Assembly (NCBI RefSeq): GCF_016741775.1
Contig: NZ_JAERRK010000024.1
Span: forward strand, 83,215-147,214
Reading direction: 5' to 3'
DNA: 64,000 nt
Source of the DNA: Streptomyces actinomycinicus
Lineage (GTDB): Bacteria > Actinomycetota > Actinomycetes > Streptomycetales > Streptomycetaceae
This document shows positions 9,731-18,742 of the stretch, one piece after another. The notes under the pieces are model-generated. The model was not told where the DNA came from. It searched no databases and worked only from the letters and a program-made list of their open reading frames with translations. Each line of letters starts with the position of its first letter. Position 1 is the stretch's first letter. Made by a program: the position numbers and the translations under genes.

Positions 9731-11677
9731 TCACACCGTGTGGACGGTCCCCGCGTAGCGCTGGGCGAAGCGGGTGCCGGTGCCCGCGGTGACCGTGACG
9801 TCGTACCGCCCCTCCTCGGTGCGCCACGTCAGCCGCCTGCGGTCACCCGCCCCCACCCATACGGTCCGCTCCTCGCCGCCGAAGTCGTTCGGCGTGAGCG
9901 TGAAGGCCACCTCGGTGCCGCCGGCGTTGCGCAGCTCCAGTTCCACGGCGCCGTGCCGCAGGGCGGCCGTGACCACGGGGACCGCCACGTCGTCCTGTCC
10001 CCCGCGGACGACCGTGCCGGAGAAGCGGCGGACGAACCCGTCGGCGCCGTACACGGAGAAGTCGTAGCGGCCGTCGGTGGCGGCGGCGTCCCAGACGTAG
10101 GTGCGCGACGAGCGCGCCGGGACCGTGAACGGGGTGCCGGTGAAGGGCAGGGCGGTGGTGGGCAGCACGGTGAAGTGGTAGCCGGCGGTGCCGTCGTTGG
10201 TGAGGGTGCAGGTGACCTTGCCGGTGGCCCGGTCGACGGTCACGTCGGCCCACGGCCGGTACGGCAGCGGGCGGCGCGGGCGGTGGCCCTCCTCCTGCAC
10301 GGGCATGGACTGCTGGGCCGGCACCTTGACCGGCGGCAGCGCGTTGCCGGCGTCGGCCTTCGCCATCAGGGCGACCGTGTCGGGGAGCCCGGGAATGCTG
10401 TAGTCGGGCCTGCCGAAGTCGAAACAGCTGGTGAGGTCGCCGCAGACGGTGCGCCGCCAGTCGGAGATGTTGGGTTCGCGCACACCGGTGACGCGTTCGA
10501 GGAAGCGCAGCACCGAGGTGTGGTCGAAGACCTGGGAGTTGACCCAGCCGCCGCGCGACCAGGGCGAGACCACCCACAGCGGGACACGGGCGCCCAGGCC
10601 TATCGGCCTGCCGTCGGCGAACTCGTCCTTGGTGCCGGGCTCGGGGAACGGCGGGATGACGTGGTCGAAGTACCCGTCGTTCTCGTCGTACATGAGCAGG
10701 AAGACGGTGTGCTTCCACACGTCGGGGTTGGAGAACAGCGACTGCAGCGCGGTGTTCACCCAGTGGGCGCCGTAGTCGGGGCTGGCGTTCGGGTGCTCGC
10801 AGAACAGGTAGGGAGCCACCAGCCAGGAGACGGTGGGCAGGGTGCCGTCCTTGCAGTGCTGGTCGAAGGCCGTGAGGTCCCACTTCGTCATCGCGTTGAC
10901 GTGGCGCGGGTCGTCCTTCGGGAACTCGTGGAACTGCTTGAAGTACGACAGGGCGTTGTCGTCGTAGTCGCCGTGGCGGTCGTCGGAGCCGTCCGGGTTG
11001 TGGTAGACCCGCCAGGTGATGCCGGCCTGCTCCAGGCGCTCGGCGTACGTCGTCCAGTCGGCCACCGGGTTGCCCGTCACCGGGGTGTTGTCGGTCCAGG
11101 GGCCGGTGGTGCCGTCCGTACCGGGGCCGGCGGTGCCGGTCCACAGGTAGAGGCGGTTGGGGTCGGTGGGGCCGTTCAGCGAGCAGAAGTAGCCGTCGCA
11201 GAGGGTGAAGGCGTCGGCGAGCGCGTACTGGTACGGGATGTCCTCGCGGGTGAAGTAGCCCATGGTGCGTTCGCCCTTGGCGGCGACCCACTTGTCCATG
11301 GCGCCGCCGTTGACGGCCGTGTGGCCGGTGTCCCAGTCGTGCGGGAGGCCGCCCGCGTTCTGCGCGTTGTACTTCGTGGTGTCCATGCGGAAGGGCAGGA
11401 GGTGGCCCTCCTTGCGGCCTCTGGCGGGCTGCCGGAACACCGGGTCACCGCTGCGCAGGACGGCGGCCTGGCGGTCGCCGAAGCCGCGGACGCCGCTCAG
11501 GGTGCCGAAGTAGTGGTCGAAGCTGCGGTTCTCCTGCATCAGGATGACGACGTGCTTGACGTCGGCGATGCTGCCGTGCGTGGCGCCGGCGGCCCCGGCC
11601 GTGCCGGGGAGTCCGGTGGCGAGGGCGGCTCCGGCCGCGGCGGTGCCGATGAAGGAGCGGCGGCTGATCTCGGTCAT
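9731..11677 (-). CDS. Secreted phosphocholine-specific phospholipase C (Tat)
   Basis: The 648-residue protein belongs to the non-haemolytic bacterial phospholipase C / acid-phosphatase-like family (TIGR03396 type). The N terminus SRRSFIGTAAAGAALATG is a clear twin-arginine signal. Catalytic-core segments include VVILMQENRSFDHYFGTL, a metal-binding MYDENDGYFDHV and LGARVPLWVVSPWSRGG. Two C-terminal beta domains (about residues 480-648) are the usual DUF756-type repeats. The start is the ATG at 11677 within ACCTCCATG-like context. The gene follows the EEP nuclease/phosphodiesterase by 29 bases on the same strand, so the two are probably cotranscribed as a lipid or phosphate scavenging pair. Confidence 0.93.
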   Translation of the reverse strand: MTEISRRSFIGTAAAGAALATGLPGTAGAAGATHGSIADVKHVVILMQENRSFDHYFGTLSGVRGFGDRQAAVLRSGDPVFRQPARGRKEGHLLPFRMDTTKYNAQNAGGLPHDWDTGHTAVNGGAMDKWVAAKGERTMGYFTREDIPYQYALADAFTLCDGYFCSLNGPTDPNRLYLWTGTAGPGTDGTTGPWTDNTPVTGNPVADWTTYAERLEQAGITWRVYHNPDGSDDRHGDYDDNALSYFKQFHEFPKDDPRHVNAMTKWDLTAFDQHCKDGTLPTVSWLVAPYLFCEHPNASPDYGAHWVNTALQSLFSNPDVWKHTVFLLMYDENDGYFDHVIPPFPEPGTKDEFADGRPIGLGARVPLWVVSPWSRGGWVNSQVFDHTSVLRFLERVTGVREPNISDWRRTVCGDLTSCFDFGRPDYSIPGLPDTVALMAKADAGNALPPVKVPAQQSMPVQEEGHRPRRPLPYRPWADVTVDRATGKVTCTLTNDGTAGYHFTVLPTTALPFTGTPFTVPARSSRTYVWDAAATDGRYDFSVYGADGFVRRFSGTVVRGGQDDVAVPVVTAALRHGAVELELRNAGGTEVAFTLTPNDFGGEERTVWVGAGDRRRLTWRTEEGRYDVTVTAGTGTRFAQRYAGTVHTV

Positions 11678-11706
11678 GGAGGTGAGTCCTTCGGTGCGTC
11701 GGGGGG

Positions 11707-13467
11707 TCAGCCGCGGGCGGGGAGGGAGAACGTGACGACGGCGGCGGCGTGGTCGGAGGGCCAGCCGTTGCCGGCGGTGTCCGGTACCGGCCGGGGCCAG
11801 CCGGTGCACAGGGTGTGCGCCTCCAGGACCTTGAGCCGGCCCGCGAACTGGACCTGGTCGATGCGGTCCTGCGGTTCCGCCCCGCCGCCCTCGTGCCGCG
11901 GCCTGACGGGGGACCAGGTGGTGCCGGGCTCCTTCACCGGGTCGGGGTGGGCCGCGCGGAAGGCGTCGACGAGGCCGGCCCGCTCCAGCGCCTCGGTGAC
12001 GGGCCAGCGGACCCGCCCCATTCCCGCGTGCGCGGACGCCGTACGGCTCGTCCAGTCGTGGTGGGACGGCGAGGCGAGTCCGGCCGCCAGCACGACGGGC
12101 CTCCGGGCGGCCAGCTCCGGCCGCAGCGCGGCGACCAGCGCCTGCACCTGCCGGTAGCGCGCCGTCTCCTTCTCCGCCGCCTCGACCTGCGCGGGCGTCC
12201 GGCCCGCCGCGAGGGCGTACGGCCCGTAGTCGCCCTCGTCCAGCTGGGCCGACCACAGGCGTACCGTGCGGTCGCCGGGCAGTCGCAGGGTCGCCGCGGT
12301 GGCCGGCAGTTCCGGGGCGGGGGCGACGGTGTCGGTGAGCGGGTAGCGGCTCACGAGACCCAGGCCGCCGGCCTGGTGGGCGTGCCAGCCGAGCGCGCCG
12401 GCGAGCTTCTCGGCGGCGCCGTCGGCGCACTCCTGGAGGGCGACGGCGTCCCAGCCCTGGGTGAGCACCAGGCGCAGCTGCTTCTCCAGGGCGCCGTCGA
12501 CGTGGGTGCCGCCGTCCCAGAGGTTCAGCGTGGCGACCTTCAGCCGCAACCGGTCGCGGGAGGCACGCACCGGGACCTGCACGGTGACGGTGTCGGAGCC
12601 GGCGACGCCGTCGGTGACCGAGACCACCATCCGGCCGGGCGTGCGCGGCGCGAGGACGGGCGCCGTGCCGCTGACCGTTCCGTCGGCGGCGACGGACAGC
12701 CACCGGTCGCCGGAGAGGCGCTCGAAGGCCGCGCTGCCGGGGGCGTTGCCCTGCGGCCGGATCCACAGTCCGCCGAGCTTCACCGTGAACGAGGTGCCCG
12801 CGGTCTGCGCGCCGGTGGTGACGGCGTCCACGACCGCGTACGGGCGCGGGTCGACCGGGCGGGCCGCGACGCTGAACGGGGCGGTGCGGGCGAGCACGCC
12901 GTAGCCGTCCTTCGCCAGCAGGTACGCGGTGTACGAGCCGCTGCCGAGCCCGGAGGTGTCGAGGGTGACGTCACCGGTGGCGCCGGGCGTGTACTCCCAG
13001 GCGAGGGAGGAGCCGTGACCGGGCTGCCGGTCGCCGTCGTACACGCCGACCCAGTTCTTGGCGTCCGGTGCGTCCGTCGTCCAGTGGAAGGAGAGCTTGT
13101 CACCCTCGTGCGGGGTGGGCGTGGTCAGGGTGACGGAGTCCCCGGAGGGCGCTCCGGCGAAGCTGAACGGCTCGGTCCGGGCCAGGACGCCGTAGCCGTC
13201 CTTGGCCAGCAGACAGGCGGTGTACGGCCCGCCGCTCAGCTGGGAGGTGTCCAGGGTCGTCTGTCCGGTGGCGCCGGGAACGTACGCCCAGACCAGGGGG
13301 TTGCTGCCGCTGCCGGGCAGCCGGTCGCCGGCGAGGACGCCGATCCAGTTCTTGGGGTCGGGCGTGTCCGTCGCCCAGGTGAAGGTCACTTTGTCGCCGC
13401 GTTGCGGGGGTGCCGGGGTGGCGCGGGTGATGCTGCTCCCGGCTGCGGTCTCGGAGGGGGATGACAC
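11707..13467 (-). CDS. Endonuclease/exonuclease/phosphatase-fold protein with two N-terminal Ig-like repeats
   Basis: The 586-residue protein starts with two similar domains of about 92 residues (WATDTPDPKNWIGVLAGDR and WTTDAPDAKNWVGVYDGDR mark them). A putative Ig/cadherin-like domain follows (about 205-300), then an EEP catalytic domain (about 305-586). EEP motifs are LKVATLNLW, DAVALQE, DRIDQVQF and GWPSDHAAAV. No signal peptide is visible, which is odd next to a secreted phospholipase. The GTG at 13467 has GGGAG upstream. Substrate could be a phospholipid, sphingomyelin or DNA; the context favours lipid or phosphodiester hydrolysis but that is inference. Confidence 0.75.
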   Translation of the reverse strand: MSSPSETAAGSSITRATPAPPQRGDKVTFTWATDTPDPKNWIGVLAGDRLPGSGSNPLVWAYVPGATGQTTLDTSQLSGGPYTACLLAKDGYGVLARTEPFSFAGAPSGDSVTLTTPTPHEGDKLSFHWTTDAPDAKNWVGVYDGDRQPGHGSSLAWEYTPGATGDVTLDTSGLGSGSYTAYLLAKDGYGVLARTAPFSVAARPVDPRPYAVVDAVTTGAQTAGTSFTVKLGGLWIRPQGNAPGSAAFERLSGDRWLSVAADGTVSGTAPVLAPRTPGRMVVSVTDGVAGSDTVTVQVPVRASRDRLRLKVATLNLWDGGTHVDGALEKQLRLVLTQGWDAVALQECADGAAEKLAGALGWHAHQAGGLGLVSRYPLTDTVAPAPELPATAATLRLPGDRTVRLWSAQLDEGDYGPYALAAGRTPAQVEAAEKETARYRQVQALVAALRPELAARRPVVLAAGLASPSHHDWTSRTASAHAGMGRVRWPVTEALERAGLVDAFRAAHPDPVKEPGTTWSPVRPRHEGGGAEPQDRIDQVQFAGRLKVLEAHTLCTGWPRPVPDTAGNGWPSDHAAAVVTFSLPARG

Positions 13468-13480
13468 GGTGACGGGCTCC

Positions 13481-13502
13481 CAAAGTTGTATAGATAACTT
13501 TG
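13481..13502. promoter_or_regulatory. 22-bp palindromic operator upstream of the EEP-phospholipase operon
   Basis: The arms CAAAGTT and AACTTTG are perfectly inverted around GTATAGAT. The AT-rich centre stands out in this GC-rich DNA and resembles a HutC/GntR-type core (GTnTAnAC with one deviation). It ends 13 bases before the GTG start of the leftward gene, and on that strand it contains TATACA, so it probably overlaps the promoter -10. The cognate regulator is not in the window. Confidence 0.55.
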
Positions 13503-13762
13503 ACCCCAGCTAGCCTTCCTCCGGCGACTCCCACATGAACGCCAGATGGCCACGTTCCAGTGCTCAGAAGGGAAATCGGATCGCACCGGTCCCCGGAAGG
13601 CGCCCCTGGGGCCGCCCCGGGTGAACACCTGCTGTGCACAGCACGTCGTGAGTGCCCGACTCCTGCGCATCCGGACGCCGTCCTGGGGCCACCCCGCGGC
13701 AACCACCCCGCCGTACGCTGAACGCCGACTCAACTCGCCTATTCAAAAGGGGACTTGACCGC

Positions 13763-14794
13763 ATGCGAGCAGTGAGACGGCTGGCGGCGCTGCTGAGCGC
13801 CGCCGCGCTTGTGCTGGTGGTACCCGACTCCGCCCACGCGGCCGCGCCGAAGTTCTCCGGGACGACGGCCATCGGCACGCACAACGCCTACGAGAAGTCC
13901 AAGTACCCGTACTTCGCCCAGGCCCTGGACTCCGGCGCCTCGCTGCTGGAGCTGGACGTGTACGCCGACACCCTCAGCCACCGCTGGCGGGTCAGCCACA
14001 GCAACCCGTGGGGCAACGACAACAACTGCGAGGCGGCGAAGGCACCGGGCGAGCTGTACGGCAAGAGCCGCAACCAGGACCTCGGCGGCTGCCTGGACGA
14101 CATGGCCGCCTGGAACCAGCTGCACCCCGACCACCCGCCGATCGTCGTCAAGGTCGAGTTCAAGGTCGGCTTCAACGACAGGGCCGGCCTCGGCCCCGAC
14201 GAGTTCGACACGCTCGTCCGGCAGAAGCTCGGCAGCAGCGTCTACAAGCCGGCCGACCTGCTCGCCGGGACGTACCCCTCGCTGGACTCCGCCGCGAAGG
14301 CGGACGCCTGGCCCTCCCGCGACGCGCTCAGGGGCAAGTTCCTCTTCGAACTGATCCCGGGCACGGTGGAGAAGGCCAACCCGTTCGACCACTACTGGAC
14401 GGACGAGGAGTACGGCGACCATCTGCGTGACCTGTACGCCGTCGGCCGTACCGACCAGGCGCAGGCCTTCCCCGCGGTACTGGGCGCCGAGAACGGCGAT
14501 CCGCGCACCGGCCGCTACGACGCCTCGATCCGTCCCTGGTTCGTGTTCTTCGACGGCGACGCGGCGACCTACGTCGGCAACGGCTACGACACGTCGTTCT
14601 ACTCCGCCAACCACTACATCCTGATCACGACGGACGCCCCCGGCGTGTCCCCGGCGATCTCCTCCACCGACCCGACGGACGCCGAGGTCGCCGCCCGCCT
14701 CGCCCTGCTGGCCGGGAACCACGCGAGCCTGATCACCTCCGACTGGTCGGCGAAGTCCGCGTCGGTGCTGGGCTCGGTGACCACCCGGGGCTGA
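13763..14794 (+). CDS. Secreted phosphatidylinositol-specific phospholipase C-like protein
   Basis: The 343-residue protein has a Sec signal peptide (residues 1-24, RRLAALLSAAALVLVV then AHA). The mature part starts with FSGTTAIGTHNAYEK, supplying the first catalytic histidine, followed by LLELDVY and WRVSHSNPWG with the second histidine. This matches the calcium-dependent PI-PLC family first described in Streptomyces antibioticus. The ATG at 13763 is preceded by AAAAGGGG. It is divergent from the phospholipase C/EEP operon, giving a local cluster of lipid-hydrolysing enzymes. Confidence 0.82.
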   Translation: MRAVRRLAALLSAAALVLVVPDSAHAAAPKFSGTTAIGTHNAYEKSKYPYFAQALDSGASLLELDVYADTLSHRWRVSHSNPWGNDNNCEAAKAPGELYGKSRNQDLGGCLDDMAAWNQLHPDHPPIVVKVEFKVGFNDRAGLGPDEFDTLVRQKLGSSVYKPADLLAGTYPSLDSAAKADAWPSRDALRGKFLFELIPGTVEKANPFDHYWTDEEYGDHLRDLYAVGRTDQAQAFPAVLGAENGDPRTGRYDASIRPWFVFFDGDAATYVGNGYDTSFYSANHYILITTDAPGVSPAISSTDPTDAEVAARLALLAGNHASLITSDWSAKSASVLGSVTTRG

Positions 14795-14829
14795 GGTTCC
14801 GGCGGGCGCGCACGGGGGACAACCATCAC

Positions 14830-15387
14830 ATGCTGCATGGCATCGACGTAAGCGCCTACCAGTCCTCGTCCTATGCCACGAACGGCCTCTCCTTCGTCTT
14901 CGTCAAGGCGACGGAGGGCCGTTCGTACGTCAATCCCCGGCTGGCCGCGCAGACGAAGAGGGGCCGCGACGCCGGACTGGTCGTCGGCTTCTACCACTTC
15001 CTGTGGCCCGGGAACCTCACCGCCCAGGCCGAGTACTTCGTCCAGCACGCCCCGGAACGCCGCGGCGACATCCTCGCCGTCGACTGGGAGACCACCGGCG
15101 ACGGCACCCGCGCGAGCAACGCCGAGAAGGACCGTTTCATCCGGAAGGTGAAGGAGTTACGCCCGCACAACCGGGTGGTCCTCTACACGAACCGTGACTT
15201 CTGGCTGACGGTCGACACGACCTCCTACGCCGGCGACGCCCTGTGGATAGCCGACTACGTGTCCGCCGGCAAGCCCCGCATCAAGGCCAAGTGGCTGTTC
15301 CACCAGTACACCAGCGACCCCCACGACAAGGACGTGGCGAACTTCGCGACCGCGGCCGCACTCAGGGAGTGGGCCGGCGGCGCGTGA
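14830..15387 (+). CDS. GH25 family lysozyme (muramidase), short form
   Basis: The 185-residue protein consists of a GH25 catalytic domain alone. The N-terminal HGIDVSAYQ carries the first acidic residue, FVFVKATEG follows, and the DxE pair is in ILAVDWETTGDG. GH25 enzymes cut the MurNAc-GlcNAc bond of peptidoglycan. There is no signal peptide, so it is either cytoplasmic or released another way. The gene follows the PI-PLC by 35 bases and may be cotranscribed. Confidence 0.85.
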   Translation: MLHGIDVSAYQSSSYATNGLSFVFVKATEGRSYVNPRLAAQTKRGRDAGLVVGFYHFLWPGNLTAQAEYFVQHAPERRGDILAVDWETTGDGTRASNAEKDRFIRKVKELRPHNRVVLYTNRDFWLTVDTTSYAGDALWIADYVSAGKPRIKAKWLFHQYTSDPHDKDVANFATAAALREWAGGA

Positions 15388-15401
15388 GGGCACCGGCCAG
15401 G

Positions 15402-16064
15402 TCAGCCCCTGAAGTCCGCCGGGCGTTCCGGTGACGCCTCGGCGAGGGCCTTGCGCACCGCGTCCACGCCTGCGCGCAGACCGTAGACGGGGGTGCCGGG
15501 CTGCTGGCGCCAGGAGTCGGCGACGGTGCCCGCGTCGACCGTGTCGAAGCCGAGTTCGTCGATCAGGTCGCGGACGGTCTTCTTGGCCGTCTCGTCGTCG
15601 CCGGCGACCGGGAGGGCCATGCGTTCGGGGTCGCCCGCGGGGCGGGGGCGGTCCAGGATGTCCTGGGCGTAGGTGCCGTTGAAGGCCTTGATCACCGGGT
15701 GGCCGAGGTGCTGCTCGGTCCAGCGGCTCTCGGTGAGGCCCTCGTCCTCGATGGCGGCGATCCGGCCGTCCCGCTGCTGCGGGTAGTAGTTGCCGGTGTC
15801 GATCACCGCGACCGGGTCGGCGGCGCCGTCCAGCAGCCCGGCGGGCAGGCCCGGGACCGCCTTCAGCGGGACGGTGACGACCACCACCTGGGCGCCCTTG
15901 GCCGCGTCCACAGCCCGGACCGCCGTGGCGCCGGTCTCCTCGGCCAGTTCCCGGAGCGTCTCCGGGCCGCGGGAGTTGGCCACGGAGACGTCGTGTCCGA
16001 GGGCGGTGAGCCGCCGGGTGAGGTTGCCGCCGATGTTTCCCGCACCGATGATGCCGATCTTCAT
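15402..16064 (-). CDS. NADP/F420-dependent oxidoreductase, COG2085 type
   Basis: The 220-residue protein begins with a perfect Rossmann motif, MKIGIIGAGNIGGNL, followed by the NADP-loop segment VSVANSRGPETL. Further blocks are VVVVTVPLKAV and a KAFNGTYAQDI motif typical of the NADPH-dependent F420 reductase/YdfG-like COG2085 family. The start is the ATG at 16064, preceded by GGAAGGTCAGCC. It converges with the GH25 gene (14 bases between stops). Substrate is unknown; F420/NADP redox exchange is a family-level guess. Confidence 0.8.
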   Translation of the reverse strand: MKIGIIGAGNIGGNLTRRLTALGHDVSVANSRGPETLRELAEETGATAVRAVDAAKGAQVVVVTVPLKAVPGLPAGLLDGAADPVAVIDTGNYYPQQRDGRIAAIEDEGLTESRWTEQHLGHPVIKAFNGTYAQDILDRPRPAGDPERMALPVAGDDETAKKTVRDLIDELGFDTVDAGTVADSWRQQPGTPVYGLRAGVDAVRKALAEASPERPADFRG

Positions 16065-16256
16065 GGCTGACCTTCCGGATGATTCATGCACGTGCATGCC
16101 TCTGTCACGGGGGTCAACCACACCGGCCGCCGGCCTGTTCCCGCGCTCCGCCGACCGGTTCGCGCGCAGCGCCGCCGCGGGGCGGCCCACACCTCGGAGC
16201 AGGCGCGCAGGGGTGCCCCTCCCCGTGCGGGACGGGCACCCCCTGCCGTCATCGGG

Positions 16257-16469
16257 TCACTTGCTCAGGTAGGCCCAGAACTCGTCGAACGACAGCACCT
16301 TGTCGCCGTTGAGGTCGCGGGTCCTGATGATGGCCTCCGCGACCGTCTCGGTGACGTTCCAGTCACCTTCCTGGGCCAGGGCGGACTTGAACTCCGCTGC
16401 GGTGATGAAACCGTCACCGTCCGCGTCGATCCGCTGGAACTGCTTGCGTGCTTCCTCGATGTCCGCCAC
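16257..16469 (-). CDS. Small EF-hand calcium-binding protein
   Basis: The 70-residue protein has two EF-hand loops, DADGDGFITAAEF (about residues 15-27) and DLNGDKVLSFDEF (about 52-64), both with complete acidic ligands. It resembles the CabB/CabC-type small calcium-binding proteins of streptomycetes. The GTG at 16469 is preferred because AAAAGGGGCGGATCG precedes it. An ATG at 16499 would add ten residues. It stands alone, flanked by spacers of about 200 bases. A role in calcium buffering or signalling in development is inferred from relatives. Confidence 0.9.
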   Translation of the reverse strand: MADIEEARKQFQRIDADGDGFITAAEFKSALAQEGDWNVTETVAEAIIRTRDLNGDKVLSFDEFWAYLSK

Positions 16470-16672
16470 CGATCCGCCCCTTTTGTTCGTGTTTCTCATG
16501 CCGTGCTGGCGTACTGACGCTGGTCAGATTAACGGCCCCCGGAGATGCGGGGTGCGGCGACCACCCGGGGGGCTCCCCGGCGCGCGGGGGCGGGGCCGCC
16601 GGCCGGCCGACGGCGGAAAGTCCGGTGCCGTCGCCGGTCCACGGCCGTGACGGCGCGTCCGGCCGGTCCGGC

Positions 16673-17860
16673 TCAGCGGAAGATGCCGGTGTGCCCCAGT
16701 GAGTAGCGGCCGGGCTGGGGGTAGACGGCGAGGCCGTGGGGGCCGCTGCCGACCTTGATCCGGGCCAGTTCGGTGCCGGTGCGGGTGTCGATGGCGTACA
16801 CCTCGGCGTTGTAGCGGCCGGAGAGCCACAGCACCTTGCCGTCGGCCGAGACCCCGCCCATGTCGGGGCTGCCGCCACCGGGCAGGCGCCACTTCCCGGT
16901 GAGCCGCTTGCGGGTGAAGTCGAAGAGGGAGATGGTGCCCTCGCCCCGGTTGGAGATGTACATCACGCGCGAGTCCCGGCTGACGTAGAGGCCGTGGGCG
17001 CCCTTGCCGGTGGCGAGGAACGTGGGCCGGGTGAACTTGTCGCCGTCGAGGATCCACACGCCGTCGGCGACCATGTCGGCGATGTAGAACAGCTTGCCGT
17101 CCGGGGAGATCTTGACGTCCTGCGGCATGGCGCCCTTCAGCGGCAGCCTCTCCTGGGCGACGACCTTCATGGCGGCCGTGTCGACCTTGAGGACCTCGCC
17201 GCTGAACTCGCAGGAGACGATGAAGTAGCGGCCGTCGGCGGAGAAGTCGGCGTGGTTGACGCCGTAGCAGCTGACCGGGACGGCCTTGACGACCTTCATG
17301 GTGTGCGCGTCCCGGAAGACGAGCTGACGGTCCATGGAGGCCATGACGACGGCGTACTTGCCGTCGGGCGTGAAGTACAGGTTGTACGGGTCGTGCACGT
17401 CGACCGGCTTGCCGGCCTTGCCGGTGCGCGGGTCGATGGGGGTGAGGCTGTTACCGAGGTCGTTGTTGACCCAGAGGGTCTTCAGGTCCCAGGACGGTAC
17501 GACGTGCTGGGGCTGGCGGCCGACCGGGATGGTCTCGACGACCCGGTAGGTCGCGGGGTCGATGACGGTGACCGTGTCGGAGTTGGTGTTGGGGACGTAG
17601 ACCCGCGCGGGGAAGTCCTTGACCACGGGCGAGAGCCGGCCTGGCCGGTCGGCGGCGTAGAGGTCGGCCGGGTCCTCCACCGGCGGCATCCCGGGCAGCA
17701 CGTTCACCTGCGGCTGCTTGCGCACCTCCGGCTGGACCGGCGCCTTGCTGGCGACGGCCTCGTTCTCGTGCCGGGCGCCGCCGCCGCACGCGGACAGCAG
17801 GGTCAGGGCGGTGACGGCGGCACCGGCGGCCAGCAGGCGGGCGGCTTTCGTGGTTCGCAT
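16673..17860 (-). CDS. Beta-propeller (YVTN/NHL-like) lipoprotein
   Basis: The 395-residue protein has a lipoprotein signal (TALTLLSACGGG, lipobox cysteine near residue 25). The rest is a seven-bladed YVTN-type propeller with repeats such as VYVPNTNSDTVTVIDP, TLWVNNDLGNSLTPID, VMYISNRGEGTISLFD and VLWLSGRYNAEVYAID. Such proteins are extracellular scaffolds or binding proteins and rarely enzymes. Its ATG overlaps the stop of the upstream deacetylase-like gene by one base (TGATG), so the two are translationally coupled and probably act together at the cell envelope. Confidence 0.85.
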   Translation of the reverse strand: MRTTKAARLLAAGAAVTALTLLSACGGGARHENEAVASKAPVQPEVRKQPQVNVLPGMPPVEDPADLYAADRPGRLSPVVKDFPARVYVPNTNSDTVTVIDPATYRVVETIPVGRQPQHVVPSWDLKTLWVNNDLGNSLTPIDPRTGKAGKPVDVHDPYNLYFTPDGKYAVVMASMDRQLVFRDAHTMKVVKAVPVSCYGVNHADFSADGRYFIVSCEFSGEVLKVDTAAMKVVAQERLPLKGAMPQDVKISPDGKLFYIADMVADGVWILDGDKFTRPTFLATGKGAHGLYVSRDSRVMYISNRGEGTISLFDFTRKRLTGKWRLPGGGSPDMGGVSADGKVLWLSGRYNAEVYAIDTRTGTELARIKVGSGPHGLAVYPQPGRYSLGHTGIFR

Positions 17861-18666
17861 CAGCTCAGCAGCTCCGTGGTGGTGACCGCGCGCATTCCGC
17901 GGCGGCCGAGTTCGTTCAGGACGTCGGGGAGGGCGGTGACGGTGTCCGCATAGCCGAAGTGCAGGCTCACCACGGATCCGTTCCGCACGTCGGCGAGCAC
18001 CTTGCGGGTGACGGCTGCGGCGCCGGGGCGGGTGTAGTCGAGCGAGTCGACCTCGTACGACAGCACGTGCGGGTAGCCGGCGGTGCGGGCCAGCCGGGCG
18101 ACGAGCGGAGTGGCGGTCGCGGTGCGGGAGGGGCGGAACCAGGTGCCGATGGACCCGGTCAGCCGCTGGAGCCGCTCGGCGCAGTCGGTGATCTCCCGGC
18201 GCGCGTCGGCCTCGGACATGGCGTTGACGGAGACGTGCCGCTGGGTGTGGTTGCCGAGGTCGTGGCCGCCGTCGAGGATGCGGCGGGCGAGGTCCGGGTG
18301 CGTGTCCAGCCAGCTGCCGACGGCGAGCACGGTCAGCCGGGCGCCGTGCCGCTCGGCCGTGGTGAGCAGGGTGCGGGCGAGTGCGGGATCGCCCTGGCCG
18401 TGGAAGGTGAGGGCCACCTGGGCGCGGGTGCGCGGGCCGTGCGTGATGTGGACGGGCAGACCGGGGTAGGCGCGCGGAACGGGGGCCGACGAGGGGCGCG
18501 CGGAGGGGGAGGCGGGGACCGGGGCGGGGGTCGTCGTGGGGGTGGGGGTGGCACGGGGCGCGGCGGCCTGGCCGGTGCCGCAACCGGCGGTGAGCGCACC
18601 CCCGGCGACGACACCGGCGCCCGCGCGCAGCACCCCGCGTCGGTTGGTGGTGGTCACTCGCACCAT
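17860..18666 (-). CDS. Polysaccharide-deacetylase-like (NodB fold) Tat lipoprotein with altered motif 1
   Basis: The 268-residue protein starts with RRGVLRAGAGVVAGGALTAGC, a twin-arginine signal ending in a lipobox, then a proline/threonine-rich linker to residue 65. The NodB domain keeps motif 2 (GHDLGNHTQRH) and motif 3 (FRPSR). Motif 1, normally TFDDGP, reads TFHGQGDP, so the usual catalytic-base aspartate is replaced. Either the neighbouring D takes over or the protein binds glycan without deacetylating it. It is coupled to the downstream propeller lipoprotein. Confidence 0.8.
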   Translation of the reverse strand: MVRVTTTNRRGVLRAGAGVVAGGALTAGCGTGQAAAPRATPTPTTTPAPVPASPSARPSSAPVPRAYPGLPVHITHGPRTRAQVALTFHGQGDPALARTLLTTAERHGARLTVLAVGSWLDTHPDLARRILDGGHDLGNHTQRHVSVNAMSEADARREITDCAERLQRLTGSIGTWFRPSRTATATPLVARLARTAGYPHVLSYEVDSLDYTRPGAAAVTRKVLADVRNGSVVSLHFGYADTVTALPDVLNELGRRGMRAVTTTELLS

Positions 18667-18742
18667 TTAAGGGGTGGTTGGTACGAAAACCGCCGATTAG
18701 CCCGATGGTGGGGCCCTTTCGGGTCGCGGCGCCCGGAGTCCG

